A stretch of 64,000 nt of DNA from contig CAWEXB010000003.1 of the NCBI GenBank assembly GCA_963812915.1, positions 62,001 to 126,000 on the forward strand, given 5' to 3'. Under the pieces are notes generated by a model. That model saw only the letters and a program-made list of their open reading frames with translations. It ran no database searches and was not told the origin of the DNA. The DNA comes from JACVRW01 sp963812915. Lineage in GTDB: Bacteria > Actinomycetota > Thermoleophilia > Solirubrobacterales > Thermoleophilaceae. The position numbers and the translations under genes were made by a program. The number at the start of each line of letters is the position of its first letter. The stretch's first letter is position 1. Positions 53,192 through 60,916 of the stretch are shown here, piece after piece.

Positions 53192-54733
53192 GTGGCGGAG
53201 ACAACGACCGAGCAGGCGCCCCCGCGGGACGGACAGCCCGCCGCGCGGATCGAGGTCGAGAACCCCGCCACCGGCGAGTCGATCGCGTCGGTGCCGGCGC
53301 TCTCGGTGGCGGACGTGGCCGGCGTTGTCGCGCGCGCCCGCGCGGCGCAACCGGCCTGGGAGGCGCTCGGCTTCGACGGGCGTGGGGCGATCCTCCGGCG
53401 GGCCCAGAAGTGGCTGCTCGACAACTCGGACCGGGTAGCGCGGACGATCGTGGCCGAGACCGGCAAGGCTTACGAGGACGCCCTGCTCGCCGAGGTTGCG
53501 TACGCCGGCGGCGCGTTCGGCTTCTGGGCAAAGAAGGCGCCGAAGCTGCTTGCCGACGAGAAGATCCGCACGTCCAATCCTTTCGTGCTCGGACGAAAGC
53601 TCGTGGTCCGCTACGCGCCGGTGGGCGTCGTGGGCGTGATCGGTCCGTGGAACTACCCGCTCACCAACTCATTCGGCGATTGCATCCCCGCCCTTGCCGC
53701 GGGGAACGCCTGCGTCCTTAAGCCGGCCAGCCTCACCCCGCTCACCTCGCTGTTCATCGCCGAGGGTCTGCGCGAGTGTGGCCTGCCGGAGGACGTCTTC
53801 ATCGTGGCGTCCGGCGGAGGGGACGTGGGCGGCGAGCTGATCGATCACGTGGACTACGTGATGTTCACCGGCTCGACCGAGGTGGGCAGGAAGGTGATGG
53901 AGCGCGCGGCGCGGACCCTCACGCCCGTGGGCCTCGAGCTCGGGGGCAAGGACCCGATGCTCGTGCTCGCCGACGCCGATCTCGAGCGCGCGGCCAACGC
54001 CGCGGTGCACTACTCGATGCAGAACGGCGGCCAGACCTGCATCTCGGTCGAGCGCGTCTATGTCGAGGAGCCGGTTTACGACGAGTTCGTGTGGAGGGTC
54101 GAGGGGAAGATGCGCGGCCTGCGCGTGGGCGAACCGGGCGGACCCGGCACCGTCGACGTCGGCGCCATCACATCGCCGCCGCAGGTGGACCTGATCGAGA
54201 GCCACGTGGAGGACGCGCTCGCCAAGGGTGCGCGTGCGCCGGTGGGCGGCAGGCGGGGCGCGGGGCCCGGCAACTTCTACGAGCCCACGCTGCTGGTCGG
54301 CGTGGATCACTCGATGGACTGCATGACCGAGGAGACGTTCGGCCCCACGCTGCCGGTGATGAAGGTCCGCGACGCGGAAGAGGCCGTGAGGCTGGCCAAC
54401 GACTCTCCCTACGGGCTGCAGGCGTCGGTCTGGACGAAGGACACCGCCGAGGGCGAGCGCCTGGCGCGCATGATCGAAGCGGGCGTAGTCTCCGTAAACG
54501 ACGCTCAGGTCAACTACCTGGCGCTGGAGCTGCCGATGGGCGGCTGGAAGGCGTCGGGGCTGGGCTCGCGCCACGGCGCCGACGGCATCCGCAAGTACAC
54601 GAAGAAGCAGGCGCTCTTGGTCACGCGCCTGGCGCCGAAGCGGGAGCTCCACATGCTTCCCTACAGGGAGCGCAGAACGAAGATGCTGGGCCGACTGCTG
54701 CGATTCCTTTACGGCCGCGGGCGGCGAGGCTAG
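53192..54733 (+). CDS. Aldehyde dehydrogenase family protein
   Basis: 513 residues, NAD(P)-dependent. Landmarks: GPWNYPLTNSF, LKPASLTPLTS, FTGSTEVGRKVM, catalytic Glu in LELGGKDPMLV, catalytic Cys in NGGQTCISVERVYV, EETFGPTLPV. Similar to succinate-semialdehyde dehydrogenases in overall layout. GTG 53192 follows AAGGAGGG; TAGGGT at 53159 is a possible -10. A C-terminal basic tail of about 25 residues is unusual. Overlaps the convergent ferredoxin gene by 4 bp. Confidence 0.9.
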   Translation: MAETTTEQAPPRDGQPAARIEVENPATGESIASVPALSVADVAGVVARARAAQPAWEALGFDGRGAILRRAQKWLLDNSDRVARTIVAETGKAYEDALLAEVAYAGGAFGFWAKKAPKLLADEKIRTSNPFVLGRKLVVRYAPVGVVGVIGPWNYPLTNSFGDCIPALAAGNACVLKPASLTPLTSLFIAEGLRECGLPEDVFIVASGGGDVGGELIDHVDYVMFTGSTEVGRKVMERAARTLTPVGLELGGKDPMLVLADADLERAANAAVHYSMQNGGQTCISVERVYVEEPVYDEFVWRVEGKMRGLRVGEPGGPGTVDVGAITSPPQVDLIESHVEDALAKGARAPVGGRRGAGPGNFYEPTLLVGVDHSMDCMTEETFGPTLPVMKVRDAEEAVRLANDSPYGLQASVWTKDTAEGERLARMIEAGVVSVNDAQVNYLALELPMGGWKASGLGSRHGADGIRKYTKKQALLVTRLAPKRELHMLPYRERRTKMLGRLLRFLYGRGRRG

Positions 54734-54963
54734 GGATACAGGTCCCCGTCCTCGCCGACCACGAAGATGGCGCTCACGGGGCAGCCGCCGGCGGCGTCGA
54801 GCACGTCGTCGAGCGGCGCGCCGTCCGGGTCCACGACCACTGCCTTGTCCTCGGAGTCGAGCTGAAACACGTCGGGCGCCGTGTCCACGCAGTCACCCGA
54901 GCCGATGCACTGGGCGCGATCGACGGTCACCTCGATCCGGTTCTTCGTGGAGAGGTTCGGCAT
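54730..54963 (-). CDS. 3Fe-4S-type ferredoxin
   Basis: 77 residues. Cysteine pattern C-x5-C (CIGSGDC, residues 19-25) ... C-P (GGCPVSAI, about 61), i.e. three ligands and no second Cys in the first motif, as in actinobacterial 3Fe-4S ferredoxins that feed cytochromes P450. No P450 gene lies in the window. Shares one base with the stop of the upstream repeat-protein gene (TGATG). Confidence 0.88.
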   Translation of the reverse strand: MPNLSTKNRIEVTVDRAQCIGSGDCVDTAPDVFQLDSEDKAVVVDPDGAPLDDVLDAAGGCPVSAIFVVGEDGDLYP

Positions 54964-55253
54964 CAGAGCCGGCGACGCAGCACGACCAGGGCGATGGCCG
55001 CGACCAGCAGCAACCCCAGAAGCACGCGGGAAGCGGCCGCGCGGCTGGCCACGTCCGGGCCACCCGGCTTCTCCGGCGCGGGCATCGCGAATTCCTCCGC
55101 GGCGAGGACGTCGTGGGGCTCCTGGATGCCGCTCGGGTCGGCGGGATACCGCTCGTCGCGCGTGCCGATTCCGAACTCCTCGGCGGCCAAGACGTCGTGC
55201 GGCTCCTCGATCCCGCTGGGATCGGGCGGCACACGTGACTCTCGCTCGGTCAT
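54963..55253 (-). CDS. Tail-anchored small protein with two tandem repeats
   Basis: 96 residues. Two ~28-residue units share DPSGI-x-EPHDVLAAEEF (first at about 11-27, second at about 39-55). A linker and one C-terminal hydrophobic helix (VLLGLLLVAAIALVVL) followed by RRRL suggest tail anchoring in the membrane. AGGGAGG abuts the ATG. The motif seems familiar from actinobacterial proteins without known function. Confidence 0.72.
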   Translation of the reverse strand: MTERESRVPPDPSGIEEPHDVLAAEEFGIGTRDERYPADPSGIQEPHDVLAAEEFAMPAPEKPGGPDVASRAAASRVLLGLLLVAAIALVVLRRRL

Positions 55254-55274
55254 CCTCCCTATCGTTCCAGATCT

Positions 55275-55535
55275 ATGGACGAAGCCACGCAGACCCAGCT
55301 CGAAGCGGCGGCCTTCCGGCGCCTCGTGGAGCACCTTCGCGAGCGCACGGACGTGCAGAACCTCGACCTGATGGAGCTCGCCGGCTTCTGCCGCAATTGC
55401 CTGTCGCGCTGGTACCGGGAGGCCGCCGAGGAGCGGGGCCTCGAGCTGGACGAAGCCACCGCGCGGGAAATCATCTATGGAATGCCGTATCCGGAGTGGA
55501 AGTCCCGGTACCAGCGCGAGCCCGCGGCAGGCTGA
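55275..55535 (+). CDS. DUF1244 family protein
   Basis: 86 residues. The characteristic core is AAFRRLVEHLRERTDVQNLD, MELAGFCRNCLSRWY and YGMPYPEWKSRYQ; the two Cys of FCRNC are conserved in the family. Biochemical role unknown. Divergent from the tail-anchored protein gene with a 21-bp gap. Its last 40 bp overlap the next gene. Confidence 0.88.
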   Translation: MDEATQTQLEAAAFRRLVEHLRERTDVQNLDLMELAGFCRNCLSRWYREAAEERGLELDEATAREIIYGMPYPEWKSRYQREPAAG

Positions 55536-56314
55536 GCGCCGCGCTCGCCCTGCCGATCGCCGCGGCGTGCGCGGTCGCGCTCGGGGCCTGCGGCCGGACG
55601 GAGCCGCCGGAGGAGACGGCGTCCCGGGCGAGCGCGCCCGACGAAGAGGTCGTGCTCACCCCCGAGGCGGCCCGGGAGGGGCGGGCGGGCGCGCTCGAAA
55701 AGCGCGGCTCGGGGCGTTCGCGCGCGCGGGTCGTAGAGCTGCGCGGCGCGGGCGCCGATCCGGCCGTCGAACGGGCGCCGTCCGGCGACGCACCCAGCCC
55801 CGGCGCCCCTACCGACGCCGAGGTCCGCGCCGAGTTGCGCGAGGCGCGCGCGGCGCTCGCCAGCTTCAAGCGGCACCTCAACACCACCGCGTTCCTCCGC
55901 ACCGGGCCGCAGGCGGGCGTGCTGCCCGACGGCAGCGCGGTGGCGCCCGAGGACGCGCCCGACGTCGTGAAGCGCGTAATCCTCGCGGCCAACGAAATCG
56001 CCAGGTTCCCCTACAAGTGGGGCGGCGGCCACGGGGCCTGGCGCGACGACGGGTACGACTGCTCGGGCTCCGTCTCCTTCGCCTTGGCGGGGGCGGGTTT
56101 GCTCAGCAGCCCCCTCACCTCGGGCGGCTTTCTCGGCTACGGCACGGCTGGCGTCGGCGACTGGATCACGATCTATACGAACTACGGCCACGTCTTCATG
56201 GTGGTGGCGGGCCTGCGCTTCGACACGAGCGGCCGGGGCAGGCTTGGCACTCGCTGGCAGGAGGCGCCGCGCTCGACAGAGGGGTTCGCCGTGCGTCACG
56301 TCCCGGGGCTCTAG
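55496..56314 (+). CDS. NlpC/P60-like lipoprotein
   Basis: 272 residues. Lipobox ALGAC (Cys about 31), a charged low-complexity linker (about 35-120), then a papain-like domain: FPYKWGGGHGAWRDDGYDCSGSVSFAL with the catalytic Cys in DCSG, and the catalytic His in YGHVFMVVAGLRFDTSG. Probably a cell-wall peptide hydrolase anchored outside. GTG 55496 lies within the DUF1244 gene; no later start preserves the signal peptide. Confidence 0.8.
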   Translation: MEVPVPARARGRLSAALALPIAAACAVALGACGRTEPPEETASRASAPDEEVVLTPEAAREGRAGALEKRGSGRSRARVVELRGAGADPAVERAPSGDAPSPGAPTDAEVRAELREARAALASFKRHLNTTAFLRTGPQAGVLPDGSAVAPEDAPDVVKRVILAANEIARFPYKWGGGHGAWRDDGYDCSGSVSFALAGAGLLSSPLTSGGFLGYGTAGVGDWITIYTNYGHVFMVVAGLRFDTSGRGRLGTRWQEAPRSTEGFAVRHVPGL

Positions 56315-56351
56315 GAGCGACCACTAGGCCGAAGCCCGGCGGGCGTTCGGA

Positions 56352-56816
56352 TCAGGGCGTGTAGGGCGGCGCTTCGCCCCAGCCCCACCGCGGGACGGGC
56401 GCCTTGGGCGGCGGAGCCGCGCCGGGCTGCGAGTTGGCGAGCGCCAGGCGCGTGCCCCACTCGATGTAGGCGAGGAAAGCCGAGCGGAACTCGGGGTCGT
56501 CGGGCAGGCGGGCGTCGTCGGCGGCGTCGCAGATGAGCGATACCCAGCGGCGGCGCTGCTCCTCCGTGATGGCGACGTCGCGATGCTTCGCGATCATGTG
56601 CGGGTAGCCGCCGCGCTCCTCGGTGTAGCGCGGCGGGCCCCCGAACACCTCCGCGAGCCAGGCGGCCACGTACTGCGGGTGGTGCTCGTCCATGTGCCTG
56701 AAGAGAGGACCGATCAGGGGGTCCGGGCGCACCTTGCGGTAGAAGGTCTCCGTGAGCCGCTCGAAGGCCTCGGCACCGCCCGCCCAGTCGTAGAGGGTGG
56801 GCACGGCGTCGTTCAT
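56352..56816 (-). CDS. Truncated hemoglobin, group II (trHbO-like)
   Basis: 154 residues. GGAEAFERLTETFYRKVRPD holds the B10 Tyr; proximal (F8) His in MIAKHRDVAIT; WVSLICDAADDA provides the G8 Trp of group II. The ~30-residue Pro-rich C-terminal extension (PPPKAPVPRWGWGEAPP) is unusual. Binds O2 or NO in known members. Start overlaps the protease stop (ATGA), so it is the last gene of the HtrA operon. Confidence 0.9.
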   Translation of the reverse strand: MNDAVPTLYDWAGGAEAFERLTETFYRKVRPDPLIGPLFRHMDEHHPQYVAAWLAEVFGGPPRYTEERGGYPHMIAKHRDVAITEEQRRRWVSLICDAADDARLPDDPEFRSAFLAYIEWGTRLALANSQPGAAPPPKAPVPRWGWGEAPPYTP

Positions 56817-57784
56817 TCCAACTCCGCTGGAACCAACTCGAGCTCAAGCGGCCGGCCGGCGCGCAGGATCCGGACCGCAACGGGCGAACCGATCAGCTCG
56901 GCAACCATCAGGCGCTGGAGGTCCTCCACGCGTCCGGTGTGGGTGCCGTTCACCGCCAGGATCAGGTCCTCGGGGCGGATGCCGGCCCGGTCGGCGGGGC
57001 TGCCGGATACGACCTCGACCACCTCGATGCAGGACGTGGCGCCCTCGGTCGTACGCGCCTGCGGCGGCAGCGGTCGCGGCCCGCCGGCGATACCGAGGTA
57101 GGCCCGGCGCACGCGGCCGTCGGCCATCAGGGCGCCGATCACGCGCTGCGTGGAGTCGTTGATCGGCACGGCCAGGCCGAGGCCCACGCCGGCGACCGCG
57201 GTGTTGATGCCCACCACGCGCCCGCGGTTGTCGGCGAGGGCGCCGCCGGAGCTGCCGGGGTTGAGGGCCGCGTCGGTCTGGATGACGTTGTCGATTATCC
57301 TGCCCGCGCGGCGTGAGCGCGCCGGGAGGGACCGACCCAGGTGCGAGACAACGCCCGCGGTCACCGAGCCACCGAGCCCATGGGGATTCCCGATCGCGAC
57401 GACCAGCTGGCCGACGCGCAGCTCCTCGGCGTCGCCGAGCTCGGCCGGGGAGAGACCGTCCGTGGTCCGTAGGACCGCGAGGTCGGACAGCGGGTCTCGC
57501 CCGAGCACCTCGAAGCGCTCGTCGCGCCCGTCGTTGAAGGTCGCCCTGCCGCGGTTCGTGGAGGCCCCGACGACATGCGCCGAGGTGAGCAGGAATCCGT
57601 CCGGCGTAAGCGCCACGGCGCTCCCCGCCCCGGCGGGCACCTGCCCGCCGCGGGTGCGCCGCATGACCCGCAGGCTGGCGACGGAGGGCGTGAGGCGCTC
57701 CGCCACCGAGACGACCGTGCGCGAGTAGGCGTCGAGCGCCTCGGCCTCGGCGGGCGCCGGCCAGTCGGTTGCGCTCGCCGTCAT
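56813..57784 (-). CDS. HtrA/DegP-like serine protease with PDZ domain, no signal peptide
   Basis: 323 residues. Trypsin-like domain with triad His (TSAHVVG), Asp (SDLAVL) and Ser (NPGSSGGAL), then a PDZ domain (about 240-320, SPADRAGIRPEDLILAVNG). Typical HtrA proteins are exported, but here the N-terminus (MTASATDWPAPAEAEALDAY) is acidic and hydrophilic, so the protease would be cytosolic. Overlaps both neighbours by 4 bp. Confidence 0.9.
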   Translation of the reverse strand: MTASATDWPAPAEAEALDAYSRTVVSVAERLTPSVASLRVMRRTRGGQVPAGAGSAVALTPDGFLLTSAHVVGASTNRGRATFNDGRDERFEVLGRDPLSDLAVLRTTDGLSPAELGDAEELRVGQLVVAIGNPHGLGGSVTAGVVSHLGRSLPARSRRAGRIIDNVIQTDAALNPGSSGGALADNRGRVVGINTAVAGVGLGLAVPINDSTQRVIGALMADGRVRRAYLGIAGGPRPLPPQARTTEGATSCIEVVEVVSGSPADRAGIRPEDLILAVNGTHTGRVEDLQRLMVAELIGSPVAVRILRAGRPLELELVPAELE

Positions 57785-58689
57785 GCTGCCTCCTGTGTCG
57801 CCGCGAACGTCACCGTCACGGCGCGCTCCTCGGTCCCGCGTACGATCGTGAGCTCGAGCTCACCGCCCGCTGCGGGAATCGTGTCGAGCGCCGTATAGAG
57901 AGCGTCCACGCCGTCGATGTCGCCGTTGCCCGCGGCCACGATCAGGTCGCCGCGCTCGATGCCGGCGCCGGCGGCGGGACTGTCGTCCTCGACGGCGCGA
58001 ACGAGCAGGCCGTCGCGCTCGGGGAGCCCGACCGCCCGACGCAGTCGCCGCGCCACGCGCGGTGGCGCCACCGCCACGCCAAGGCGGTGCGGCGACGTCG
58101 CCTCGCCGCTGGCCAGCTGCAGCGCCCGCTCCTTCACGGAGGAGGTGGCCGGCACGGCGAGGATGAGTCCGCCGTCGAGGCGGATGCTGTTCAGGCCGAG
58201 CAGATTGTTGTCGGCGTTCACGAGCGGGCCGCCAGACGATCCGCGGGGAAGCGAAGCGGTGTGCTCGACCGCGTCGCGCACACGCCGACCGCGCGGCCCA
58301 CGAAAGCTGCGTCCCTCGGAGGAGACGAAGCCGAGCGTGGCGCGCAGGCCGCGTCCGCCCGGGTTGGCGAGCGCGATCACCGGCGTACCGATTCCGGGGG
58401 CGCCGTCGGGCTCCCAGGTGATTGCCGGCGCGTCGCCGGTGTCCACCGACAGCACCGCCAGATCGAGGTCGCGATCCACGCCGGCGACCTCGGCGGTGGC
58501 CCGCCTACCGTCGGCGAAGGTAACCGCCACCTCGTCGCGGCGGAGGTTGTGGGCATTTGTCAACACCTGTCCCTCGGCGATCACGACACCAGAGCCGAGG
58601 CCCCAGCCGCGCCCCAGGCCCACGACCGACGGGCCGACCCGCTCGACCGCCCCTTCGATCGACTTCTGCAGTTCCTGAATCCCATCCAT
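57781..58689 (-). CDS. Second HtrA-like serine protease with PDZ domain, no signal peptide
   Basis: 302 residues. His in LTNAHNL, Asp in DLDLAVL, Ser in RGSSGGPL; PDZ about 215-295 (SPAAGAGIERGDLIVAAGNG). Only modestly similar to the downstream protease, suggesting an old duplication with specialisation. ATG 58689 follows AGGAG by seven bases. First gene of the operon; the HxlR candidate operator ends 13 bp upstream. Confidence 0.88.
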   Translation of the reverse strand: MDGIQELQKSIEGAVERVGPSVVGLGRGWGLGSGVVIAEGQVLTNAHNLRRDEVAVTFADGRRATAEVAGVDRDLDLAVLSVDTGDAPAITWEPDGAPGIGTPVIALANPGGRGLRATLGFVSSEGRSFRGPRGRRVRDAVEHTASLPRGSSGGPLVNADNNLLGLNSIRLDGGLILAVPATSSVKERALQLASGEATSPHRLGVAVAPPRVARRLRRAVGLPERDGLLVRAVEDDSPAAGAGIERGDLIVAAGNGDIDGVDALYTALDTIPAAGGELELTIVRGTEERAVTVTFAATQEAA

Positions 58690-58701
58690 GATTGAACTCC
58701 T

Positions 58702-58726
58702 AGTCACTTGCGAGTTGCAAGTCACT
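58702..58726. promoter_or_regulatory. HxlR-type operator candidate
   Basis: Arms AGTCACTTGC and GCAAGTCACT, ten bases with a single mismatch, separated by GAGTT. The inner ACTTGC/GCAAGT is perfect (58706-58711 and 58717-58722). It lies directly upstream of the protease operon and 122 bp from the divergent HxlR gene. HxlR/MarR-like dimers bind repeats of this size. Confidence 0.5.
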
Positions 58727-58740
58727 CTACCGAAAGGGTC

Positions 58741-58824
58741 GGCCGGGCCGCGCGGGCGGTTCCGCGTTTCGCCCCGCGTAGCGCGACCGCAAGCGGACGG
58801 CCGGGCCGCGCGGGCGGTTCCGCG
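58741..58824. repeat. 26-bp direct repeat pair, 58-bp period
   Basis: Identical copies at 58741-58766 and 58799-58824, beginning GGCCGGGCCGCGCGGGCGGT. Both contain GCGGTTCCGCG. The second merges with the 28-bp palindrome in front of the HxlR gene. No other copies were noticed in the window. Confidence 0.7.
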
Positions 58825-58836
58825 GAACCGCCCGCG
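58809..58836. promoter_or_regulatory. 28-bp perfect palindrome before the HxlR gene
   Basis: Half-site CGCGGGCGGTTCCG and its exact reverse complement, with no spacer. It ends immediately before TACCAT, the putative -10 of the HxlR gene, and could be an autoregulatory operator. Confidence 0.55.
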
Positions 58837-58842
58837 TACCAT
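58837..58842 (+). promoter_or_regulatory. Leaderless -10 box (TACCAT) of the HxlR gene
   Basis: TACCAT, six bases, then ATG 58849; abuts the upstream palindrome. Confidence 0.5.
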
Positions 58843-58848
58843 CGAGCC

Positions 58849-59271
58849 ATGGCCGAGACCGCTCCCTCCCCACTCGCGGCCGCGCTCGACAGCGTCGGCG
58901 ACCGCTGGACGCTGCTGATCGTCGAGGCCCTTCTGGAGGGACCCCGGCGGTTCGGCGATCTCCAGGATGAGCTTCCACGCATCGCACCCAACGTACTCAC
59001 CGCGCGCCTGAGGCGACTCGAGCGCGAGGGGCTCGTGCTCGCGCAGCCCTACTCGGAACGTCCGCAACGCTTCGTCTACGAGCTCACCTCGTCCGGCCAC
59101 GAGCTCGCGGGGGCGCTGCGGCTGCTCGCCGACTGGGGCGCCCGGCACCGAGAGAGCGGCGAGCGCCCCCGGCACGGGGCATGCGGCACGCCGGTGGAGG
59201 TGCGCTGGTGGTGCCCGACGTGCGAGCGGCCCGTCGAACAGGACGAGGCCGCCGACGTGCACTTCGCCTGA
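58849..59271 (+). CDS. HxlR-family transcriptional regulator with C-terminal Cys motif
   Basis: 140 residues. Winged HTH (SVGDRWTLLIVEALLEGPRRFG ... in parts, then NVLTARLRRLEREGLV) typical of HxlR. After residue ~105 the protein adds ACGTPVEVRWWCPTCERPV, a C-x11-C-x2-C arrangement that could bind zinc or sense redox/electrophiles. Divergent from the protease/globin operon and the likely controller of it. Confidence 0.88.
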   Translation: MAETAPSPLAAALDSVGDRWTLLIVEALLEGPRRFGDLQDELPRIAPNVLTARLRRLEREGLVLAQPYSERPQRFVYELTSSGHELAGALRLLADWGARHRESGERPRHGACGTPVEVRWWCPTCERPVEQDEAADVHFA

Positions 59272-59313
59272 GCCTCTCGACGCCGCCGGCCGCCGGCCCG
59301 GGGGCGGGTCTTC

Positions 59314-59360
59314 ACGCGTTCGACCTTCTGCGGCTTACGCCCGCGAAAGGTCGAACGCGT
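59314..59360. repeat. Interspersed palindromic repeat, copy 3
   Basis: Perfect 14-bp arms ACGCGTTCGACCTT (59314-59327) and AAGGTCGAACGCGT (59347-59360), 19-base loop CTGCGGCTTACGCCCGCGA. It differs from copy 1 by only a few loop positions. Sits between the converging ends of the HxlR and DUF1835 genes. Confidence 0.85.
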
Positions 59361-59396
59361 GGATCAAGCCACCAGTAGGCGAGAGTCGGCAGACGA

Positions 59397-60284
59397 CTAG
59401 GCGAGGGTCTCCGCGCCGGCGTCCCAGCGCCATGGCGCCGGGCCGGGCGGCAGCCGGACACCTCCGATCCAGCGCTCCTCGGCGGGATGCCACAACTCTC
59501 GCCGGCCGAGGACGGCTCGCCCGCGTGCGCTGAGTTCGCCGCCTTCGAGGAGCGGAGCGAGGCGGTCGAGCGTCTTCCAGGCCGTGGCGTCTCCCAGGAA
59601 GGGGCGCTCCTCGGCCCGGACGGCGGCCGCGAAGGCCGCCTCGCGCGTTCCGGCCCCGGCGGCGAATGCCTCGAGCAGCTGGCGCTCCGTGCGGCTGAGG
59701 CCGTCGTCCGTGGACGGGTACTCCTGAAGCAGACGGTGGAGAGCCTGGCCGACGGCCGGGAGCGCCGGCGTCCCGCGCGCGAGCTCGCACAGTGCGCCCG
59801 GATCCGCGGCCGTGAAGGCCGACCAGGCCGAGAGGGCGAGCGCCCGTTGCTCTCCCGTCACGGTCGGTGCGGTCCGCCACAGCGCGGCGAGCTCGTCGGG
59901 TCCCACCTCGGTCACGCTGCGCCAGGCGTCCCGGCCCACGAGGACGAGGCGGACCGGGCCGTGCTCGGGGAGCCGGTCGAGTGCCTGGAGGAGCTGGAGC
60001 GTGTCGTAGAGGTCGGCCTCGAACCACAGGGTGATGGCCTCGCCCGCGCGGGCGGCCAAGTCGAGGCGCGCGTCTCGCTCCTCGAAAATGCGCAGGACGT
60101 CGCGTTCCGTGACGTGACGGTCCTCGGCGAGAAAGTGCGCCCGCACCGCGCGAAGCTCGGCCGGGCTCAGCCCCGCGGGGACGGGACCGTCGTGGAGCAC
60201 GTCCCGCCAGGGCAGCAAGTGGCCCTCGGCTCCCGCGGCCCGGAGCGCCGGCACGGCCGCGTCGCCGTTGGTCACGTGCAGCAC
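59397..60284 (-). CDS. DUF1835 domain protein
   Basis: 295 residues. VLHVTNGDAAVPALRAAG and LPWRDVLHDGPVP are the DUF1835 hallmarks, with ITLWFEADLYDTLQLLQAL later. Often annotated only as a domain of unknown function; no catalytic motif evident. GTG 60284 chosen because it begins the domain. Divergent from the membrane protein at 60351. Confidence 0.8.
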   Translation of the reverse strand: MLHVTNGDAAVPALRAAGAEGHLLPWRDVLHDGPVPAGLSPAELRAVRAHFLAEDRHVTERDVLRIFEERDARLDLAARAGEAITLWFEADLYDTLQLLQALDRLPEHGPVRLVLVGRDAWRSVTEVGPDELAALWRTAPTVTGEQRALALSAWSAFTAADPGALCELARGTPALPAVGQALHRLLQEYPSTDDGLSRTERQLLEAFAAGAGTREAAFAAAVRAEERPFLGDATAWKTLDRLAPLLEGGELSARGRAVLGRRELWHPAEERWIGGVRLPPGPAPWRWDAGAETLA

Positions 60285-60350
60285 CGGCGCATGGTGACAG
60301 CGCCGCGAGCGCACCGAGCTTTCCCTGCAAGCTGCTACCTTCGGCCCCCC

Positions 60351-60890
60351 TTGGACGACCAGCCAACACGCCGGCTGGAGACTGGACGGCAGCCTCCGGG
60401 CGGGCCGCGCCGGCCTCCGGGACGAGAACCCGAGTCCGTCTACCAGCGCCGCCGGCTCGTGGCGGCGGGTGTGGCAGGCGTGGCCGTGCTCCTGATCGTC
60501 GTCCTGATCGCGAGCGCAGGTGGATCCGACGACGAGGGGCCCACGAACACGCCGGCCGACCTCGGCGTGCCCGAGACCTCCGATGACCTCGGGCAACGCC
60601 CGGAGCGGGAAAGCACCGCGACGGAGACGACCGAGACCGAGGCCGAGGCCCCCGCCGCACAGGACACGCCGACCGCGGGCGGCGGCACCGGCGGCGCCAC
60701 GGGCGGCGCCACGCCCGGCGGCACGGGCGCCCCGGCCACGCCCGTTACCCCGGTCACCCCGACGCCGCCGAGCCAGGGCACCGGCGGGGGCGCCGGCCAG
60801 GGCCAAGCGCCCGCGCAGCCGGAGCCGACGCCCGCACCGCAGGGCGGCGAGGGCGGCGGCGCGGTGGCGCCGCCAGGCGACGGAAACTAA
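60351..60890 (+). CDS. Single-pass membrane protein with Thr/Pro/Gly-rich tail
   Basis: 179 residues. Cytoplasmic Arg/Pro-rich N-terminus (~35 residues), one hydrophobic helix (LVAAGVAGVAVLLIVVLIAS) and an exterior ~120-residue tail of Thr, Glu, Pro, Gly (VTPVTPTPP, GGTGGATGG). No family recognised; composition resembles cell-wall-spanning tails. TTG 60351 is the presumed start, with TACCTT at 60336. Confidence 0.6.
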   Translation: MDDQPTRRLETGRQPPGGPRRPPGREPESVYQRRRLVAAGVAGVAVLLIVVLIASAGGSDDEGPTNTPADLGVPETSDDLGQRPERESTATETTETEAEAPAAQDTPTAGGGTGGATGGATPGGTGAPATPVTPVTPTPPSQGTGGGAGQGQAPAQPEPTPAPQGGEGGGAVAPPGDGN

Positions 60891-60916
60891 GCCACTCCCC
60901 GCCGCAAGTACCACCA

